From DTU098 sp964498525 (lineage in GTDB: Bacteria; Bacillota; Desulfotomaculia; Desulfotomaculales; Pelotomaculaceae), in NCBI GenBank assembly GCA_964498525.1, contig CAZCGU010000012.1, forward strand, positions 33,005-97,004: 64,000 nt of DNA, given 5' to 3'. How positions within the stretch are numbered: the stretch's first letter is position 1; each line of letters opens with the position of its first letter. Position numbers and translations under genes: made by a program. This document shows, piece by piece, positions 41,398-50,716 of the stretch. The notes under the pieces are model-generated. The model was given only the letters and a program-made list of their open reading frames with translations. It was not told where the DNA came from and did no database searches.

Positions 41398-41671
41398 CTT
41401 GTTTCACCCCTTAACTAGACAACTAGTGCTTTTAAAAATTGCCGGATTTCCCAGGCCGGAAACATGGTAAGATTTTGACAAAAAAGGAAGGAGGGCTTGA
41501 TTTTAAAGGCCCTTACCCTGTTTTACAGTGGAATCAAAGCTAATACTATCATAAATACCAGGTGCTGAAAAGCCGGATTGGTCCGTTATTCAATATACAT
41601 AAACCGGGGAGATAAGTACTGCCCCGGCCCTGCAGCCCCACTACATTTGCCGGGGAAAACCCGGTATAAAC
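41398..41671. other. Leader of the (homo)citrate operon
   Basis: Non-coding sequence upstream of the minus-strand operon and downstream of the ligA terminator. A weak GGGC/GCCC hairpin (41493-41512) followed on the minus strand by TCCTTCCTTTTTT could be an attenuator. No T-box or other aptamer was recognised. Confidence 0.35.
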
Positions 41672-41711
41672 AAAAACGCCGGAAAGGGCGGTGGCAAAAC
41701 CCCTCCGGCGT
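41672..41711 (-). terminator. Intrinsic terminator after ligA
   Basis: On the minus strand ACGCCGGAGGGG pairs with CCCTTTCCGGCGT (one bulge) around an 11-base loop, followed by TTTTTG. It lies about 90 bp past the ligA stop. Confidence 0.8.
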
Positions 41712-41803
41712 CTGATGCGCCTCATCCTCTATAACCCTAATCAAACTTCACTTAAGTAAGACGGAAGCCCCCGGCGCCCCCAATTAAGAATTGTTTTTGA
41801 ATC

Positions 41804-43819
41804 TCACTCTCTGGCGAGGATTTCTTTAAATTCCCCTTCTTTAAGAATCTTAAGGCCCAGGGCGACCGCCTTCTCGTACTTGGAGCCGGGTTTTTCCCCG
41901 GTTACGACATAATCGGTATTGCGGCTGACGCTGGAGGCAACCTTTCCCCCGCGCTTTTCCACCTGTTCCCTGGCCTCCTGGCGGCTGAAGTCCGCCAGGG
42001 CGCCTGTGATTACGAAAATCTTGCCGGACAGCGGTCCCTCCTCCCCCGTTTCAGCGTCGGCGTCCCCGGTATTGACACCCGCCTGAACCAGCTTTTCCAG
42101 CACCCGCCGGTTTTCTTCACCGGCGAAGAATCCGGCAATGCTGGAGGCAATTTTAGGTCCGATTTCCGGGATTGCCATCAGGTCCTCCTCCGGGGCAGCC
42201 ATCAGGGCTTCCAATGATTTGCAGCGATTGGCCAGGACCCTGGCCGCACGTTCGCCCACATGGCGGATGCCCAGGGCGAAAATCAGCCTGGCCAGGGAAT
42301 TGTTTTTACTGGCCCCGATAGCCTCCAGCAAATTCTGGGCGGACTTGGCCCCCAGGCGCTCCAGTTTGATAAGGTCCCCGGGGCGCAGCGCATAAAGATC
42401 CGCCGGGTCGCTCACCAGGCCCGCCGCCAGGAGCTGGCCTATTACCGCCGGCCCCAACCCGGCGATGTCCATGGCGTTGCGGGAGGCGAAATGAATCAAT
42501 CCTTCCCAGAGCTGATCCGGGCAGGCCAGGTTGGTGCAGCGGACAGCCGCCTCCCCTTCCGCCCGGACCACGGGGGACCCGCAGGAAGGACATTCCCTGG
42601 GCATGGTCCAGGGTACTTCCCGGCCTTCCCGCTCCCCGGCAAGCACGGCTACAATCTCGGGGATGACATCCCCCGCCTTCTGCACCAGCACCCTGTCCCC
42701 GATGCGGATGTCCTTCTCTTTAATCATGTCCTCGTTATGTAATGTAGCCCTGCTTACAGTAGTCCCGGCCAGACGGACAGGCTCAAAATCCGCGCTGGGG
42801 GTTAAAACCCCGGTCCGCCCCACCCGAACAAAAATATTTTTAATCCGGGTCACCGCCTGCTCCGGGGGAAACTTGCAGGCCACGGCCCAGCGGGGGTTTT
42901 TTGTGGTGGCCCCCAGCCTTTCTTGCTGGTCCAGTGAATTAACTTTAATAACCATGCCATCCACGGCATAGGGCAGATCAAAACGGCCGGCCTGCCACTG
43001 GTCAATGTATTCAATCAGTTTGTCCATCTGCTCGAATACCCTGTAGTCCGGGTTTACTTTAAAACCCAGCTCCCCAAGCAGCTCCAGGACCTCCCTGTGC
43101 CCGGCGGGAGAAATTCCGCTGCTGTACCCTATCCCGTACACGAAGAGGGCCAACCTGCGGGAAGCCGTGATCCTGGGATCCAGCTGGCGCAGGGTGCCCG
43201 CGGCGGCATTGCGCGGGTTGGCAAACAGGCTTTCGCCCGCTTCCTCCCTGGCCGCGTTCAGGCGGACAAAAACATCCTTGGACATGTAAGCCTCGCCCCT
43301 CACCTCCAGGGCTGGTACGGCCCGGCGCAGCCGGAGGGGAACACTGCCGATGGTTTTCAAGTTTCCGGTGATATCCTCACCGGTTTCACCGTCACCCCGG
43401 GTAGCCCCCCGGATAAAGAGACCGTTTTCGTAATAAAGGGAAACCGCCAGTCCGTCGATCTTCGGCTCCACCACATATTGGACCTGCTCCCCCGGCAGGG
43501 CTTGCCTTACCCTCCGGTCAAAATCCCGCAGTTCCCCTTCATTGAAGGCGTTGGCCAGGCTCAGCACCGGGGAAAGATGGCGCAGGGTCGTAAAACCCTC
43601 CCGGGGCCGCCCGCCGACCCTTTGGGTGGGTGAGTGAGGGATGACCAGCTCCGGAAACTCTTTCTCCAGCTGTCCCAGTTCCCGCATCATCCGGTCGTAC
43701 TGGGAGTCCGGGATAACCGGCTGGTCCAGCACATAATAAAGATAATTATGATGTTCAATTTCATTGCGCAAAACCCCGGCCCGCTCCCGGGCGCCCGCAA
43801 GGTCCGGCTTCACCGGCAT
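41804..43819 (-). CDS. ligA: NAD-dependent DNA ligase
   Basis: The start is ATG 43819, with AGGAGGTGAC immediately upstream, giving 671 residues, the usual LigA length. It has the Ia domain (HNYLYYVLDQPVIPDSQYDRM), the adenylation motif VEPKIDGLAVSLYYENG with the nucleophilic Lys near 115, and GAYTRGDG-like GATRGDGETGEDIT. The four-Cys zinc finger is CPSCGSPVVRAEGEAAVRC through CPDQ, followed by HhH repeats (FALGIRHVGERAARVL). The C-terminal BRCT domain begins GPLSGKIFVITGALADFSRQ. It seals nicks in replication and repair. The gene follows pcrA and amj on the same strand, as in many Firmicutes. Confidence 0.97.
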   Translation of the reverse strand: MPVKPDLAGARERAGVLRNEIEHHNYLYYVLDQPVIPDSQYDRMMRELGQLEKEFPELVIPHSPTQRVGGRPREGFTTLRHLSPVLSLANAFNEGELRDFDRRVRQALPGEQVQYVVEPKIDGLAVSLYYENGLFIRGATRGDGETGEDITGNLKTIGSVPLRLRRAVPALEVRGEAYMSKDVFVRLNAAREEAGESLFANPRNAAAGTLRQLDPRITASRRLALFVYGIGYSSGISPAGHREVLELLGELGFKVNPDYRVFEQMDKLIEYIDQWQAGRFDLPYAVDGMVIKVNSLDQQERLGATTKNPRWAVACKFPPEQAVTRIKNIFVRVGRTGVLTPSADFEPVRLAGTTVSRATLHNEDMIKEKDIRIGDRVLVQKAGDVIPEIVAVLAGEREGREVPWTMPRECPSCGSPVVRAEGEAAVRCTNLACPDQLWEGLIHFASRNAMDIAGLGPAVIGQLLAAGLVSDPADLYALRPGDLIKLERLGAKSAQNLLEAIGASKNNSLARLIFALGIRHVGERAARVLANRCKSLEALMAAPEEDLMAIPEIGPKIASSIAGFFAGEENRRVLEKLVQAGVNTGDADAETGEEGPLSGKIFVITGALADFSRQEAREQVEKRGGKVASSVSRNTDYVVTGEKPGSKYEKAVALGLKILKEGEFKEILARE

Positions 43820-43863
43820 GTCACCTCCTAATTTAGACTGCAAGCCCTGCCTTCCGGATCCTG

Positions 43864-44739
43864 TCAAGCCAGCAGGGAGGCCATATACTTAATCAGTAAT
43901 GCTGAAGGGACGAAAAGCAGCTGGGCCAAACCAGTACCCAAAAACCTCGACACGCTTAAATAAACAGCCATCTGTTTGACATCGTCCTCGCTCCGGTCCC
44001 CCCTTAAAGCCTGGTCGGTGATAACGGCGGCAACGGGATCCACAACCGTTGTGGCCAGGATCGTAGCAACTCCGTTGACAACCGCCGACAGGGTTGCCGC
44101 CGCCGCCCTGAAGTCGGGGAACAATGCCCCGGCGTAGAGCGCTGATAATACGCCGGTGGTATAAATACCTGTTACCAAAAAGTTCAGGATAATAAACGTC
44201 TTCGGAATGGCGCCCTTACGGGCAGCAAGGGCTTTAAAGGTTTTTTTCCGGGGTATCCGGAATTGCCCCCCCGCCGCGCCAAATACCTTCCGGGGAGAAA
44301 AGAGCATGATCCAGAGCATGCGGGGAACGGAACCGGTTTCTTCAAAAAGGAAGATGGCCCTGTTAAAAATATTAACAAACGCCGGAATTAAGAGCGCCCC
44401 AAGAATAGTTCCCAGGGTTGCCGCGACAATAATAAGGCGGATCCTGTGGTCCAGCAGGGCTAATTGTTCCTGGTAAGCTGGATGATAAACCAGCTGGTCC
44501 AGGGGCAGGGAAACCCCCGCCTGCTTCTGCGCCGCAGCGATAGCTTTCTCCACTATGGAAGCCAGAAGAAAGCCCTGGATGCTGTTGGCGGTACTGGCCA
44601 GCAGGAAGATCACGTTAAAAAGGGACAGGGCTGTGGCCAATCTTTTAGTGCGCACTCCGGAAATGCGGACCGCGTAAATGAGCGTATTGACCATATGGAT
44701 AACCGCGGTAAGTGCGGCGACGATCAGGAGTCGCTCCAT
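43864..44739 (-). CDS. amj: Lipid II flippase Amj (alternate to MurJ)
   Basis: The 291-residue polytopic protein begins MERLLIVAALTAVIHMVNTL and has six or more hydrophobic helices. It shows the family phrases RISGVRTKRLATALSLFNVIF near 25-45 and DPVAAVITDQALRGDRSEDDVKQM near 235-258. In Bacillus subtilis Amj (YdaH) moves the peptidoglycan precursor lipid II across the membrane when MurJ is missing or inhibited. GGGAGG precedes ATG 44739. It sits between pcrA and ligA; its 3' end lies 45 bp from the ligA start. Functional assignment rests on family similarity. Confidence 0.85.
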   Translation of the reverse strand: MERLLIVAALTAVIHMVNTLIYAVRISGVRTKRLATALSLFNVIFLLASTANSIQGFLLASIVEKAIAAAQKQAGVSLPLDQLVYHPAYQEQLALLDHRIRLIIVAATLGTILGALLIPAFVNIFNRAIFLFEETGSVPRMLWIMLFSPRKVFGAAGGQFRIPRKKTFKALAARKGAIPKTFIILNFLVTGIYTTGVLSALYAGALFPDFRAAAATLSAVVNGVATILATTVVDPVAAVITDQALRGDRSEDDVKQMAVYLSVSRFLGTGLAQLLFVPSALLIKYMASLLA

Positions 44740-45000
44740 AATTCCTCCCAGGACCAGCTATTTAATATTATTACCCGTTAAGGGTAAACCAAGCACCAAA
44801 AATTAGTAAATATTCCCGCCGCCCTAAAACAACCCCTGTACCGGCGCCAGGTACCGTTTTTAAATCAGCCTGGTGCAGGGGGATTTTTAATGCCGGCGGT
44901 GATCGGCCCAATGTACTGCCCGTTTTGCTTTCGCTTAACCAGTCATGGTTTTAATGCCGGCAGCGCCGCCCGGCCCGTGAACCGCCTTCCCGCCCGGGGC

Positions 45001-47169
45001 TCAGGACCCGGTAAACTTCTCCAGCCGCGCGTAACGGGCCAGCAGAACCTTGATGCCCTGTTCGGGAAAGGCCACTTTATATTCGGCATCGTCACCCCTG
45101 CCCCGGACTCCCACGATCACGCCAACACCCCATTTGTTATGTTGGATTTTGTCACCCAGTATAAACTGGTCAGCTGCTTTTGGCCGGAGTCCGGAAATAC
45201 TTCCCGGGGCGGCCTGTTCCGCCCGGGGCCCTTGTTCGGCCGCCGGGTCCCAGGGGCTTACCAGATGTGGCGGGATTTCTTCGAAGAAGCGGGAAGGCTT
45301 GTTATACCGCTCGCTCCCGTACAGGGTCCGCTTCCAGCAATGGGCCAGGTAAAGCCTTTCCCTGGCCCTGGTTAAACCCACATAACAGAGCCTGCGCTCC
45401 TCCTCCAGTTCCCCGGGATCCAGCAGGGACCGGGCGTGGGGAAAGACGCTTTCCTCCAGGCCGATCAAAAACACCACCGGAAATTCAAGTCCCTTGGCGC
45501 TGTGCAGCGTCATCAGGACCACCTGGTCCGCCTCCCCGTCAACCCTGTCCACATCCGCAACCAGGGCAATATCCTCCAGAAAACTTCCCAGTCCCTTTTC
45601 CTCGGCCCCCCGGTCAAACTCCACAGTAGAGGAAATAAACTCGTCCAGGTTCTCCAGCCTGGTATGCGACTCCACAGTATTTTCGTTCAACAATTCCTGA
45701 CGGTAACCGGTCCGCTCCAGGACCGCCCGGGTCAGTTCCGTAACGGTCAGGTTTCCGGATTCTTCCGACAATTTCCGGAGCAGCGTCCCCAGGGCGGCGC
45801 CGTTAGCCTTTACCCTGGCGGAGAGTCCCGGTATTTCCACCGCCCTTTCCAACGCCTCAACGGGTTTAATCTCCTTTTCCCGGGCAAAGGCCATGATTTT
45901 TTGCAGGGAGGCCGGTCCAATGCCGCGCCTGGGAACGTTCACAATGCGGGCCAGACTTACCGCGTCCCGGGGGTTCAGAAGCAGCCTTAAATAAGCCAGG
46001 ATATCCTTGATTTCCTTGCGCTCGTAAAATTTTTGCCCGCCAATGATCGTATAGGGCAGTCCAGCCCTGATTAAGCTTTCCTCCACAACCCGCGACTGGG
46101 CGTGGGTCCGGTAAAGCACCGCAAAATCCCGGTACTGCTTATGTTCCTGCTCCTTTAAGCCCAGGACGCGGGCCACCACAAATTCCGCCTCGGCATACTC
46201 GTTCTCACCAAAGAAATGGATCAGGGGACCCCCCTGCCCCGCGGCCGTCCAGAGCCGTTTGTCCTTCCTGTTGGCGTTGTTCCGGATCAGATGGTTGGCA
46301 GCCTCCAGGATGGTCCCGGTGGAACGGTAGTTCTGTTCCAGCCTGATAATAGTGGCTTCGGGGTAGTCCCTTTCAAAATTTAAAATATTCTTAATATCCG
46401 CCCCCCGCCAGCTGTAAATTCCCTGGTCCGGATCCCCCACTACGCACAAGTTGCGGCGGGCCTTTGCCAGTAAATTAACCAGAACATACTGGGCGTGGTT
46501 GGTATCCTGGTATTCATCAACGAGGATGTGGCGAAATCGGTTCTGGTAATATTCCAGTACCTGGGGGTAATTCTGAAACAGCCTGACCGTTAAAAATATC
46601 AGGTCGTCAAAGTCCACCGCGTTATTTTTTCGCAGTTTATCCTGGTAAGCAAAATACACCCCGGCTGCAACCCTGGAAAAATCATCATAGGCGGTTCGTT
46701 CAAAGTCCGAAGCGTCCAGCAGCTGGTTCTTGGACTGGGAAATCGCCCCCGCCACGGCCCGGGGCGGGTATTTCTGATCGTTCAAATCCTGTTCTTTAAG
46801 GCATTCCTTGACCACGGTCAGCTGGTCATCGGCGTCATAAATTACAAAATTCCTGTCCCTCTCAAAAAACGCTTCCTGGCGCCTTAAAACACGCAGACAG
46901 GCGGCGTGGAAAGTGCAAATCCAAAGGTCCCGGATTGCTTTCGGAACCAGCGCTTCAACCCTTTCCCGCATTTCCCGGGCGGCCTTATTGGTAAAGGTAA
47001 TGGCCAGAATCTGGTAGGGCGCTACCTGTAAATTCTGGATTAGATAAGCCACCCGGGTCGTCAGCACCCGGGTCTTTCCGCTGCCCGCCCCGGCCAGCAC
47101 CAGAAGCGGGCCTTCGCCGTGGGTTACAGCTTCGATTTGAGCCGGGTTAAGTTGTGATAATAAATCCAT
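45001..47169 (-). CDS. pcrA: ATP-dependent DNA helicase PcrA/UvrD
   Basis: A 722-residue superfamily 1A helicase. Motif Q/I: LNPAQIEAVTHGEGPLLVLA then GAGSGKTRVL near 27-36. Ia: AITFTNKAAREMRERV. II: VDEYQDTNHAQY near 217. III: VVGDPDQGIYSWRGAD. IV: RLEQNYRSTGTILEAAN. V: VVLMTLHSAKGLEFPVVFL. VI: RRLCYVGLTRARERLYL near 570. The C-terminal Tudor-like domain that binds RNA polymerase is present (FILGDKIQHNKWGVGVIVGV). It works in nucleotide excision repair and removes proteins from DNA. CAGGAGG precedes the ATG. Length and motifs are normal. Confidence 0.97.
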   Translation of the reverse strand: MDLLSQLNPAQIEAVTHGEGPLLVLAGAGSGKTRVLTTRVAYLIQNLQVAPYQILAITFTNKAAREMRERVEALVPKAIRDLWICTFHAACLRVLRRQEAFFERDRNFVIYDADDQLTVVKECLKEQDLNDQKYPPRAVAGAISQSKNQLLDASDFERTAYDDFSRVAAGVYFAYQDKLRKNNAVDFDDLIFLTVRLFQNYPQVLEYYQNRFRHILVDEYQDTNHAQYVLVNLLAKARRNLCVVGDPDQGIYSWRGADIKNILNFERDYPEATIIRLEQNYRSTGTILEAANHLIRNNANRKDKRLWTAAGQGGPLIHFFGENEYAEAEFVVARVLGLKEQEHKQYRDFAVLYRTHAQSRVVEESLIRAGLPYTIIGGQKFYERKEIKDILAYLRLLLNPRDAVSLARIVNVPRRGIGPASLQKIMAFAREKEIKPVEALERAVEIPGLSARVKANGAALGTLLRKLSEESGNLTVTELTRAVLERTGYRQELLNENTVESHTRLENLDEFISSTVEFDRGAEEKGLGSFLEDIALVADVDRVDGEADQVVLMTLHSAKGLEFPVVFLIGLEESVFPHARSLLDPGELEEERRLCYVGLTRARERLYLAHCWKRTLYGSERYNKPSRFFEEIPPHLVSPWDPAAEQGPRAEQAAPGSISGLRPKAADQFILGDKIQHNKWGVGVIVGVRGRGDDAEYKVAFPEQGIKVLLARYARLEKFTGS

Positions 47170-47296
47170 TCTGACCTCCTGTCCTGCTTGTTAACTAATC
47201 TCCCTAATCATAATAGATTCTAAGAAAGAATTACAAATTCCTCCCGGCTGGGAAAGAAAGGAAAATAACAATCCTCCCTGTGTCCTTCCGGATTCA

Positions 47297-47320
47297 TAAA
47301 ACCGCCCGGTCAGGGCGGTT
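47297..47320 (-). terminator. Intrinsic terminator of the his operon
   Basis: A perfect 8-bp stem, AACCGCCC/GGGCGGTT, with a 5-base loop; on the minus strand TTTTATG follows. It lies 20 bp past the hisI stop. Confidence 0.75.
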
Positions 47321-47340
47321 AAGGTTGCTCTCCAGCCTTT

Positions 47341-47730
47341 TTATTTCTTGCGGTAAACCTCTTCGGGGTTAAACTTTTTCTCCCCTACGACAGCAACGCT
47401 GCCGCCGGGTTCAACCCGGTAATGGAAGCACGAGTAATAACCCTCGTGGCAGGCCGCGCCATGCTGCTCCACCTTCACCAGCAGGGTATCCCGGTCACAG
47501 TCGTAGAGGATTTCCCGAACCTTCTGGACATTGCCCGACGTGGCGCCCTTGTGCCAGAATTCCTGACGGCTGCGGCTCCAGAACCAGGTCTCACCTGTGG
47601 TCAGGGTCTTCTCCACGGCTTCTTTGTTCATGTAGGCCAGCATCAGTACGACGCCGCCGGCAGCATCCTGGACTATAGCCGGGATCAACCCCGTTCCGTC
47701 ATATTTTAAGCTTCCCGCGTCAAATGACAT
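47341..47730 (-). CDS. hisI: Phosphoribosyl-AMP cyclohydrolase
   Basis: Opens the purine ring of phosphoribosyl-AMP, the third histidine step. ATG 47730 has GGGGGTGTAG upstream; the longer frame to 47763 is not needed. The 129 residues include VVLMLAYMNKEAVEKTLTTG, WFWSRSRQEFWHKGATSGNVQ and the metal-binding VEQHGAACHEGYYSCF with three Cys/His ligands. There is no fused HisE (pyrophosphohydrolase) domain, and no separate hisE follows. It is the last gene of the his operon and is separated from hisA by 350 bp, where hisF would be expected. Confidence 0.95.
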   Translation of the reverse strand: MSFDAGSLKYDGTGLIPAIVQDAAGGVVLMLAYMNKEAVEKTLTTGETWFWSRSRQEFWHKGATSGNVQKVREILYDCDRDTLLVKVEQHGAACHEGYYSCFHYRVEPGGSVAVVGEKKFNPEEVYRKK

Positions 47731-48080
47731 AAAACTACACCCCCGGTTGACATTTCCTTGCAAAATATTTTTAACCTATAAAAAAAGATCTAAAATCCCC
47801 TCTAAATCCCGGGGTTCTATTCCCCCGCCAGGGGAAACATAAGCACCGGGCGCACGCCTTGGATTAAGGACCGGTTACACCCGCCGAAAAAGCCGTTGGG
47901 GCGGGGATATGACGGTCCCGCCCCCGTTTGTCCGGGGGAACCGGGTTCAGACCGGGTTGCCCGTATCCCGGGTTTTCTAAATACGTGCCCCAAACTTCAC
48001 CACCGCCCGGCAGCATTCAGGCAGAAAGCAAGGGAATGCCGGACCCCGCGGCTATTAATAACAGGCCGGACCGTTGCCAA
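47731..48080. other. Gap between hisA and hisI, site where hisF is expected
   Basis: About 350 bp without an open frame, rich in short GC palindromes (e.g. CCCGGG-type runs near 47812-47830 and 47920-47960). No stretch of HisF sequence could be recovered from the minus strand by translation. The his genes on either side are intact. Confidence 0.6.
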
Positions 48081-48839
48081 TTAAACACTGCACCTTTGGT
48101 CCTCTACCCCGGCAGTCTCTGCGGCTATGGCCAGGGCCTCCATCAGACTGACAGCCCCGGAATATAAGGCCTTGCCCATAATAACAGAATCCACACCCAG
48201 ATACTCCATTGCCTTCAGGGACCTCAAATCCCCGGTTGTGGAGACCCCGCCGGAGGCAACTACCTTCAAACCGGTGACCCGGGCAAGCTCCCCCGTGGCT
48301 TTCAAGTTCGGCCCCTTGAGGGTGCCGTCCCTGCGGACATCCGTAAAGACAACCCTTCGGACACCCAGTTCCTTCATTTCCAGGGCCAGTTCAACCGTTC
48401 CCTTATTGGCGACAATTCCCCAGCCCTCGATAGCCACCCGGCCGTTTCTTCCGTCTATCCCCACCAGGACGGCATCCCCGTACCTGGCGCAGGCTTCAAA
48501 AACAAGTTCCGGCTTTAGAATAGCCACCGTACCCAGGATAACCCTGGCCGCGCCCAAATCCAGCAGGCTTTCCACTGTATCCAGGCTGCGGATTCCGCCA
48601 CCCACCTGGATGGGAATATCAACGGCAGCCAGAATTTCCTTGATGACCACCATGTTTTTGGGCGAACCGGAAAAAGCGCCGTCCAGATCCACAACGTGCA
48701 GCATCTGGGCGCCCTGGTCCTGCCAGAGGGCTGCCATAGCCGCCGGTTCGTCGGAATAGACGGTTTCTTGATCCAACCGCCCTTCCACCAGGCGCACGCA
48801 TCTTCCCCCGCGCAGGTCAATCGCCGGGATAATTAACAT
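48081..48839 (-). CDS. hisA: ProFAR isomerase (phosphoribosylformimino-AICAR-P isomerase)
   Basis: A 252-residue TIM barrel catalysing the fourth histidine step, an Amadori rearrangement. LIIPAIDLRGGRCVRLVEG at the start has the catalytic Asp, and VGGGIRSLDTVESLLDLGAA near 82 forms phosphate loop one. FTDVRRDGTLKGPN near 170 has the second catalytic Asp, and VVASGGVSTTGDLRSL near 200 the second phosphate loop. ATG 48839 is preceded by AAGGGG at a long distance. Its product is the substrate of HisH-HisF, both absent from the window. The HisF paralogue was excluded because HisF opens with KRIIPCLDV. Confidence 0.95.
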   Translation of the reverse strand: MLIIPAIDLRGGRCVRLVEGRLDQETVYSDEPAAMAALWQDQGAQMLHVVDLDGAFSGSPKNMVVIKEILAAVDIPIQVGGGIRSLDTVESLLDLGAARVILGTVAILKPELVFEACARYGDAVLVGIDGRNGRVAIEGWGIVANKGTVELALEMKELGVRRVVFTDVRRDGTLKGPNLKATGELARVTGLKVVASGGVSTTGDLRSLKAMEYLGVDSVIMGKALYSGAVSLMEALAIAAETAGVEDQRCSV

Positions 48840-48935
48840 TTTTCAAACCATCCCCTTAAAGTTTTCTCCATCCCGGGATCCCGGGACACTGTCCGGGCAA
48901 CGGATTTTGTTGCGGCAGCCCAACCCCGCAGTTGG
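48840..48935. other. Short gap between hisB and hisA, site where hisH is expected
   Basis: 96 bp. On the minus strand a 12-codon frame, MEKTLRGWFEKC then stop, overlaps the hisA ribosome site. It is too short to call, and does not resemble the end of HisH. Confidence 0.5.
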
Positions 48936-49523
48936 CTACAGAACCCCCTTGGTGGAAGGTATCCCTTCACCCGTTATGGCGGTTGCCTGTTTCATAGCGA
49001 GGGCCAGGGCCTTAAAGGCCGCTTCGATAATATGGTGCGTGTTTTTGCCGGCCAGCTGGCGGATATGCAGGTTGAAGCCGCCATTGCCAACAAAGGAGCG
49101 CATAAATTCTTCTATGAGTTCGGTATCGAAATCCCCCAGCCGGGGAGAGGTCATCTGGGCGTCAAAGGCCAGGTAGCTGCGGCCGCTCAAATCCACCACG
49201 GCCATAACGAGGGCGTCATCCATGGGAACAACGGCGGACCCGAAGCGGTTAATCCCCTGCTTTTCCCCCAGGGCCCGGCCAAGCGCCTTGCCCAGGCACA
49301 TACCGGCGTCTTCGACGGTGTGGTGGCCGTCCACAGCCAGATCCCCCCGGGCTGTCATTTCCAGGTTAAAGAACGAGTGCTTGGAAAAGAGCTGAAGCAT
49401 ATGATCGAAAAAGGGCTGACCGGTACTAATCCATGATACACCGCTGCCGTCAAGATCCAGCGTAACGTTTACTTCAGTCTCCTTTGTTTTACGGCTGACT
49501 ATACCCGTACGTGTTTCGGACAT
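48936..49523 (-). CDS. hisB: Imidazoleglycerol-phosphate dehydratase
   Basis: The start is ATG 49523, with GAGGTGATT upstream. The 195-residue enzyme has the metal-binding His motifs HMLQLFSKHSFFNLEM and DGHHTVEDAGMCLGKALG near 70, repeated in the pseudo-symmetric half as MHHIIEAAFKALALAM-like HHIIEAAFKALALAMKQA near 165. FDHM and the GFNLHIRQLAG segment are as in Firmicutes enzymes. It removes water from imidazoleglycerol phosphate, a compound that in this operon has no local producer because hisH/hisF are missing. There is no fused phosphatase domain. Confidence 0.95.
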   Translation of the reverse strand: MSETRTGIVSRKTKETEVNVTLDLDGSGVSWISTGQPFFDHMLQLFSKHSFFNLEMTARGDLAVDGHHTVEDAGMCLGKALGRALGEKQGINRFGSAVVPMDDALVMAVVDLSGRSYLAFDAQMTSPRLGDFDTELIEEFMRSFVGNGGFNLHIRQLAGKNTHHIIEAAFKALALAMKQATAITGEGIPSTKGVL

Positions 49524-49623
49524 TTTAATCACCTCGTAAATTATTTTGACCCGGCTAATTAAAATCTCAACTTTGCTCCCGCTGACCCGGTATCCGGAAC
49601 CGGCGGTCCGGCAGGCAAAAGCT

Positions 49624-50712
49624 CTACCCGCCCCGGGACGCCTGGTTTAAAATTTCCCCAAGCCTTTCAACGAACAGTTTGTTCTCTTCAGCAGTGCCCA
49701 CCGAAACCCGCAGGCAGCGGGATAGAGCAGGGCCCTCCACGCTTCTCAGGAGCAAGCCGTGCTGCAGGAGGCCCTGGTAAACCTCCCGGGCGGGCAGCGG
49801 CGTCCGGAAGAGGATGAAGTTGGCCCGGGAGGGGAAGGTTTCCACCCCGGGAACTGCCGCAAGTTCCCCCCAAAACCGGTCCTTTTCCTGCAGGATCTCC
49901 CCGACCCTGGCCTGGAACAGCTCCAGGTTTTCCAGCACCACCCGGGCCGCCGTCTGGGAAAAAGCATTTAAATTGAAGGGTTGCTTCACTTTCAGCAGGC
50001 CGTTGATAATGGCGGGGCTGCTCAAAAGATAGCCCACCCTCAGTCCCGCCAGGCCGAAGGCCTTGGAGAAAGTGCGGAGCACAATAAGGTTGGGGTAACG
50101 GTTCAGCAGGGGGATGCAGGAGTCACCCCCGAACTCACCGTAAGCTTCGTCCACCACCACGATGGCGCCGGTGTTCCGGATGATGTCTTCAGTTACGTCC
50201 CTGGGAACAGTATTCCCGGTGGGATTGTTCGGCGTGCAGATAAAGATAACTTTAACGCCCGGTCCGGCAGCCGCCTGTCTCAGTGCAGCCGCGTCAATTT
50301 GAAAATCGTCCAGACGCGGCACGTCAATCATTTCTGCGCCTGCGACCCTGCCCTGCAAACCGTACATGGCAAAAGTCGGGGAGGTCACAATAAATTTTGC
50401 CCCGGTTCCATAAGTAAGCAGGATATTCAAAATAAGCTCGTCCGATCCGTTGCCTACCATTATCCCTTCCGGGCCCACTCCTGTATAAACGGCCAAACGC
50501 TCCCGCAGCCTAACCGACATGGGGTCCGGATACCGGTTAAAATTAAGGCTGTTCATTTCCTGGCAAATCCGTTCCATTACCCCGGCAGGAAATGGATACG
50601 GATTTTCGTTGGCGTCAAGTTTAATCACGGACGCGTAATAGGGCGCATTATAGGGTACTAGTGTTTGGAGATCTTCCCGCACCAGAGAAGCCGGATCGAA
50701 TACAGTATTCAT
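49624..50712 (-). CDS. hisC: Histidinol-phosphate aminotransferase
   Basis: A 362-residue fold-type I PLP enzyme, starting at ATG 50712, 4 bp past the hisD stop. KLDANENPYPFPAGVMERI near 30 is the substrate arm, and FICTPNNPTGNTVPRD near 155 has the PLP-binding Asn. VDEAYGEFGG has the Asp-x-Ala-Tyr that stacks on the cofactor, and RTFSKAFGLAGLRVGYLLS near 220 the Schiff-base Lys. It transfers an amino group from glutamate to imidazoleacetol phosphate. The short distance to hisD suggests translational coupling. Confidence 0.95.
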   Translation of the reverse strand: MNTVFDPASLVREDLQTLVPYNAPYYASVIKLDANENPYPFPAGVMERICQEMNSLNFNRYPDPMSVRLRERLAVYTGVGPEGIMVGNGSDELILNILLTYGTGAKFIVTSPTFAMYGLQGRVAGAEMIDVPRLDDFQIDAAALRQAAAGPGVKVIFICTPNNPTGNTVPRDVTEDIIRNTGAIVVVDEAYGEFGGDSCIPLLNRYPNLIVLRTFSKAFGLAGLRVGYLLSSPAIINGLLKVKQPFNLNAFSQTAARVVLENLELFQARVGEILQEKDRFWGELAAVPGVETFPSRANFILFRTPLPAREVYQGLLQHGLLLRSVEGPALSRCLRVSVGTAEENKLFVERLGEILNQASRGG

Positions 50713-50716
50713 TCTA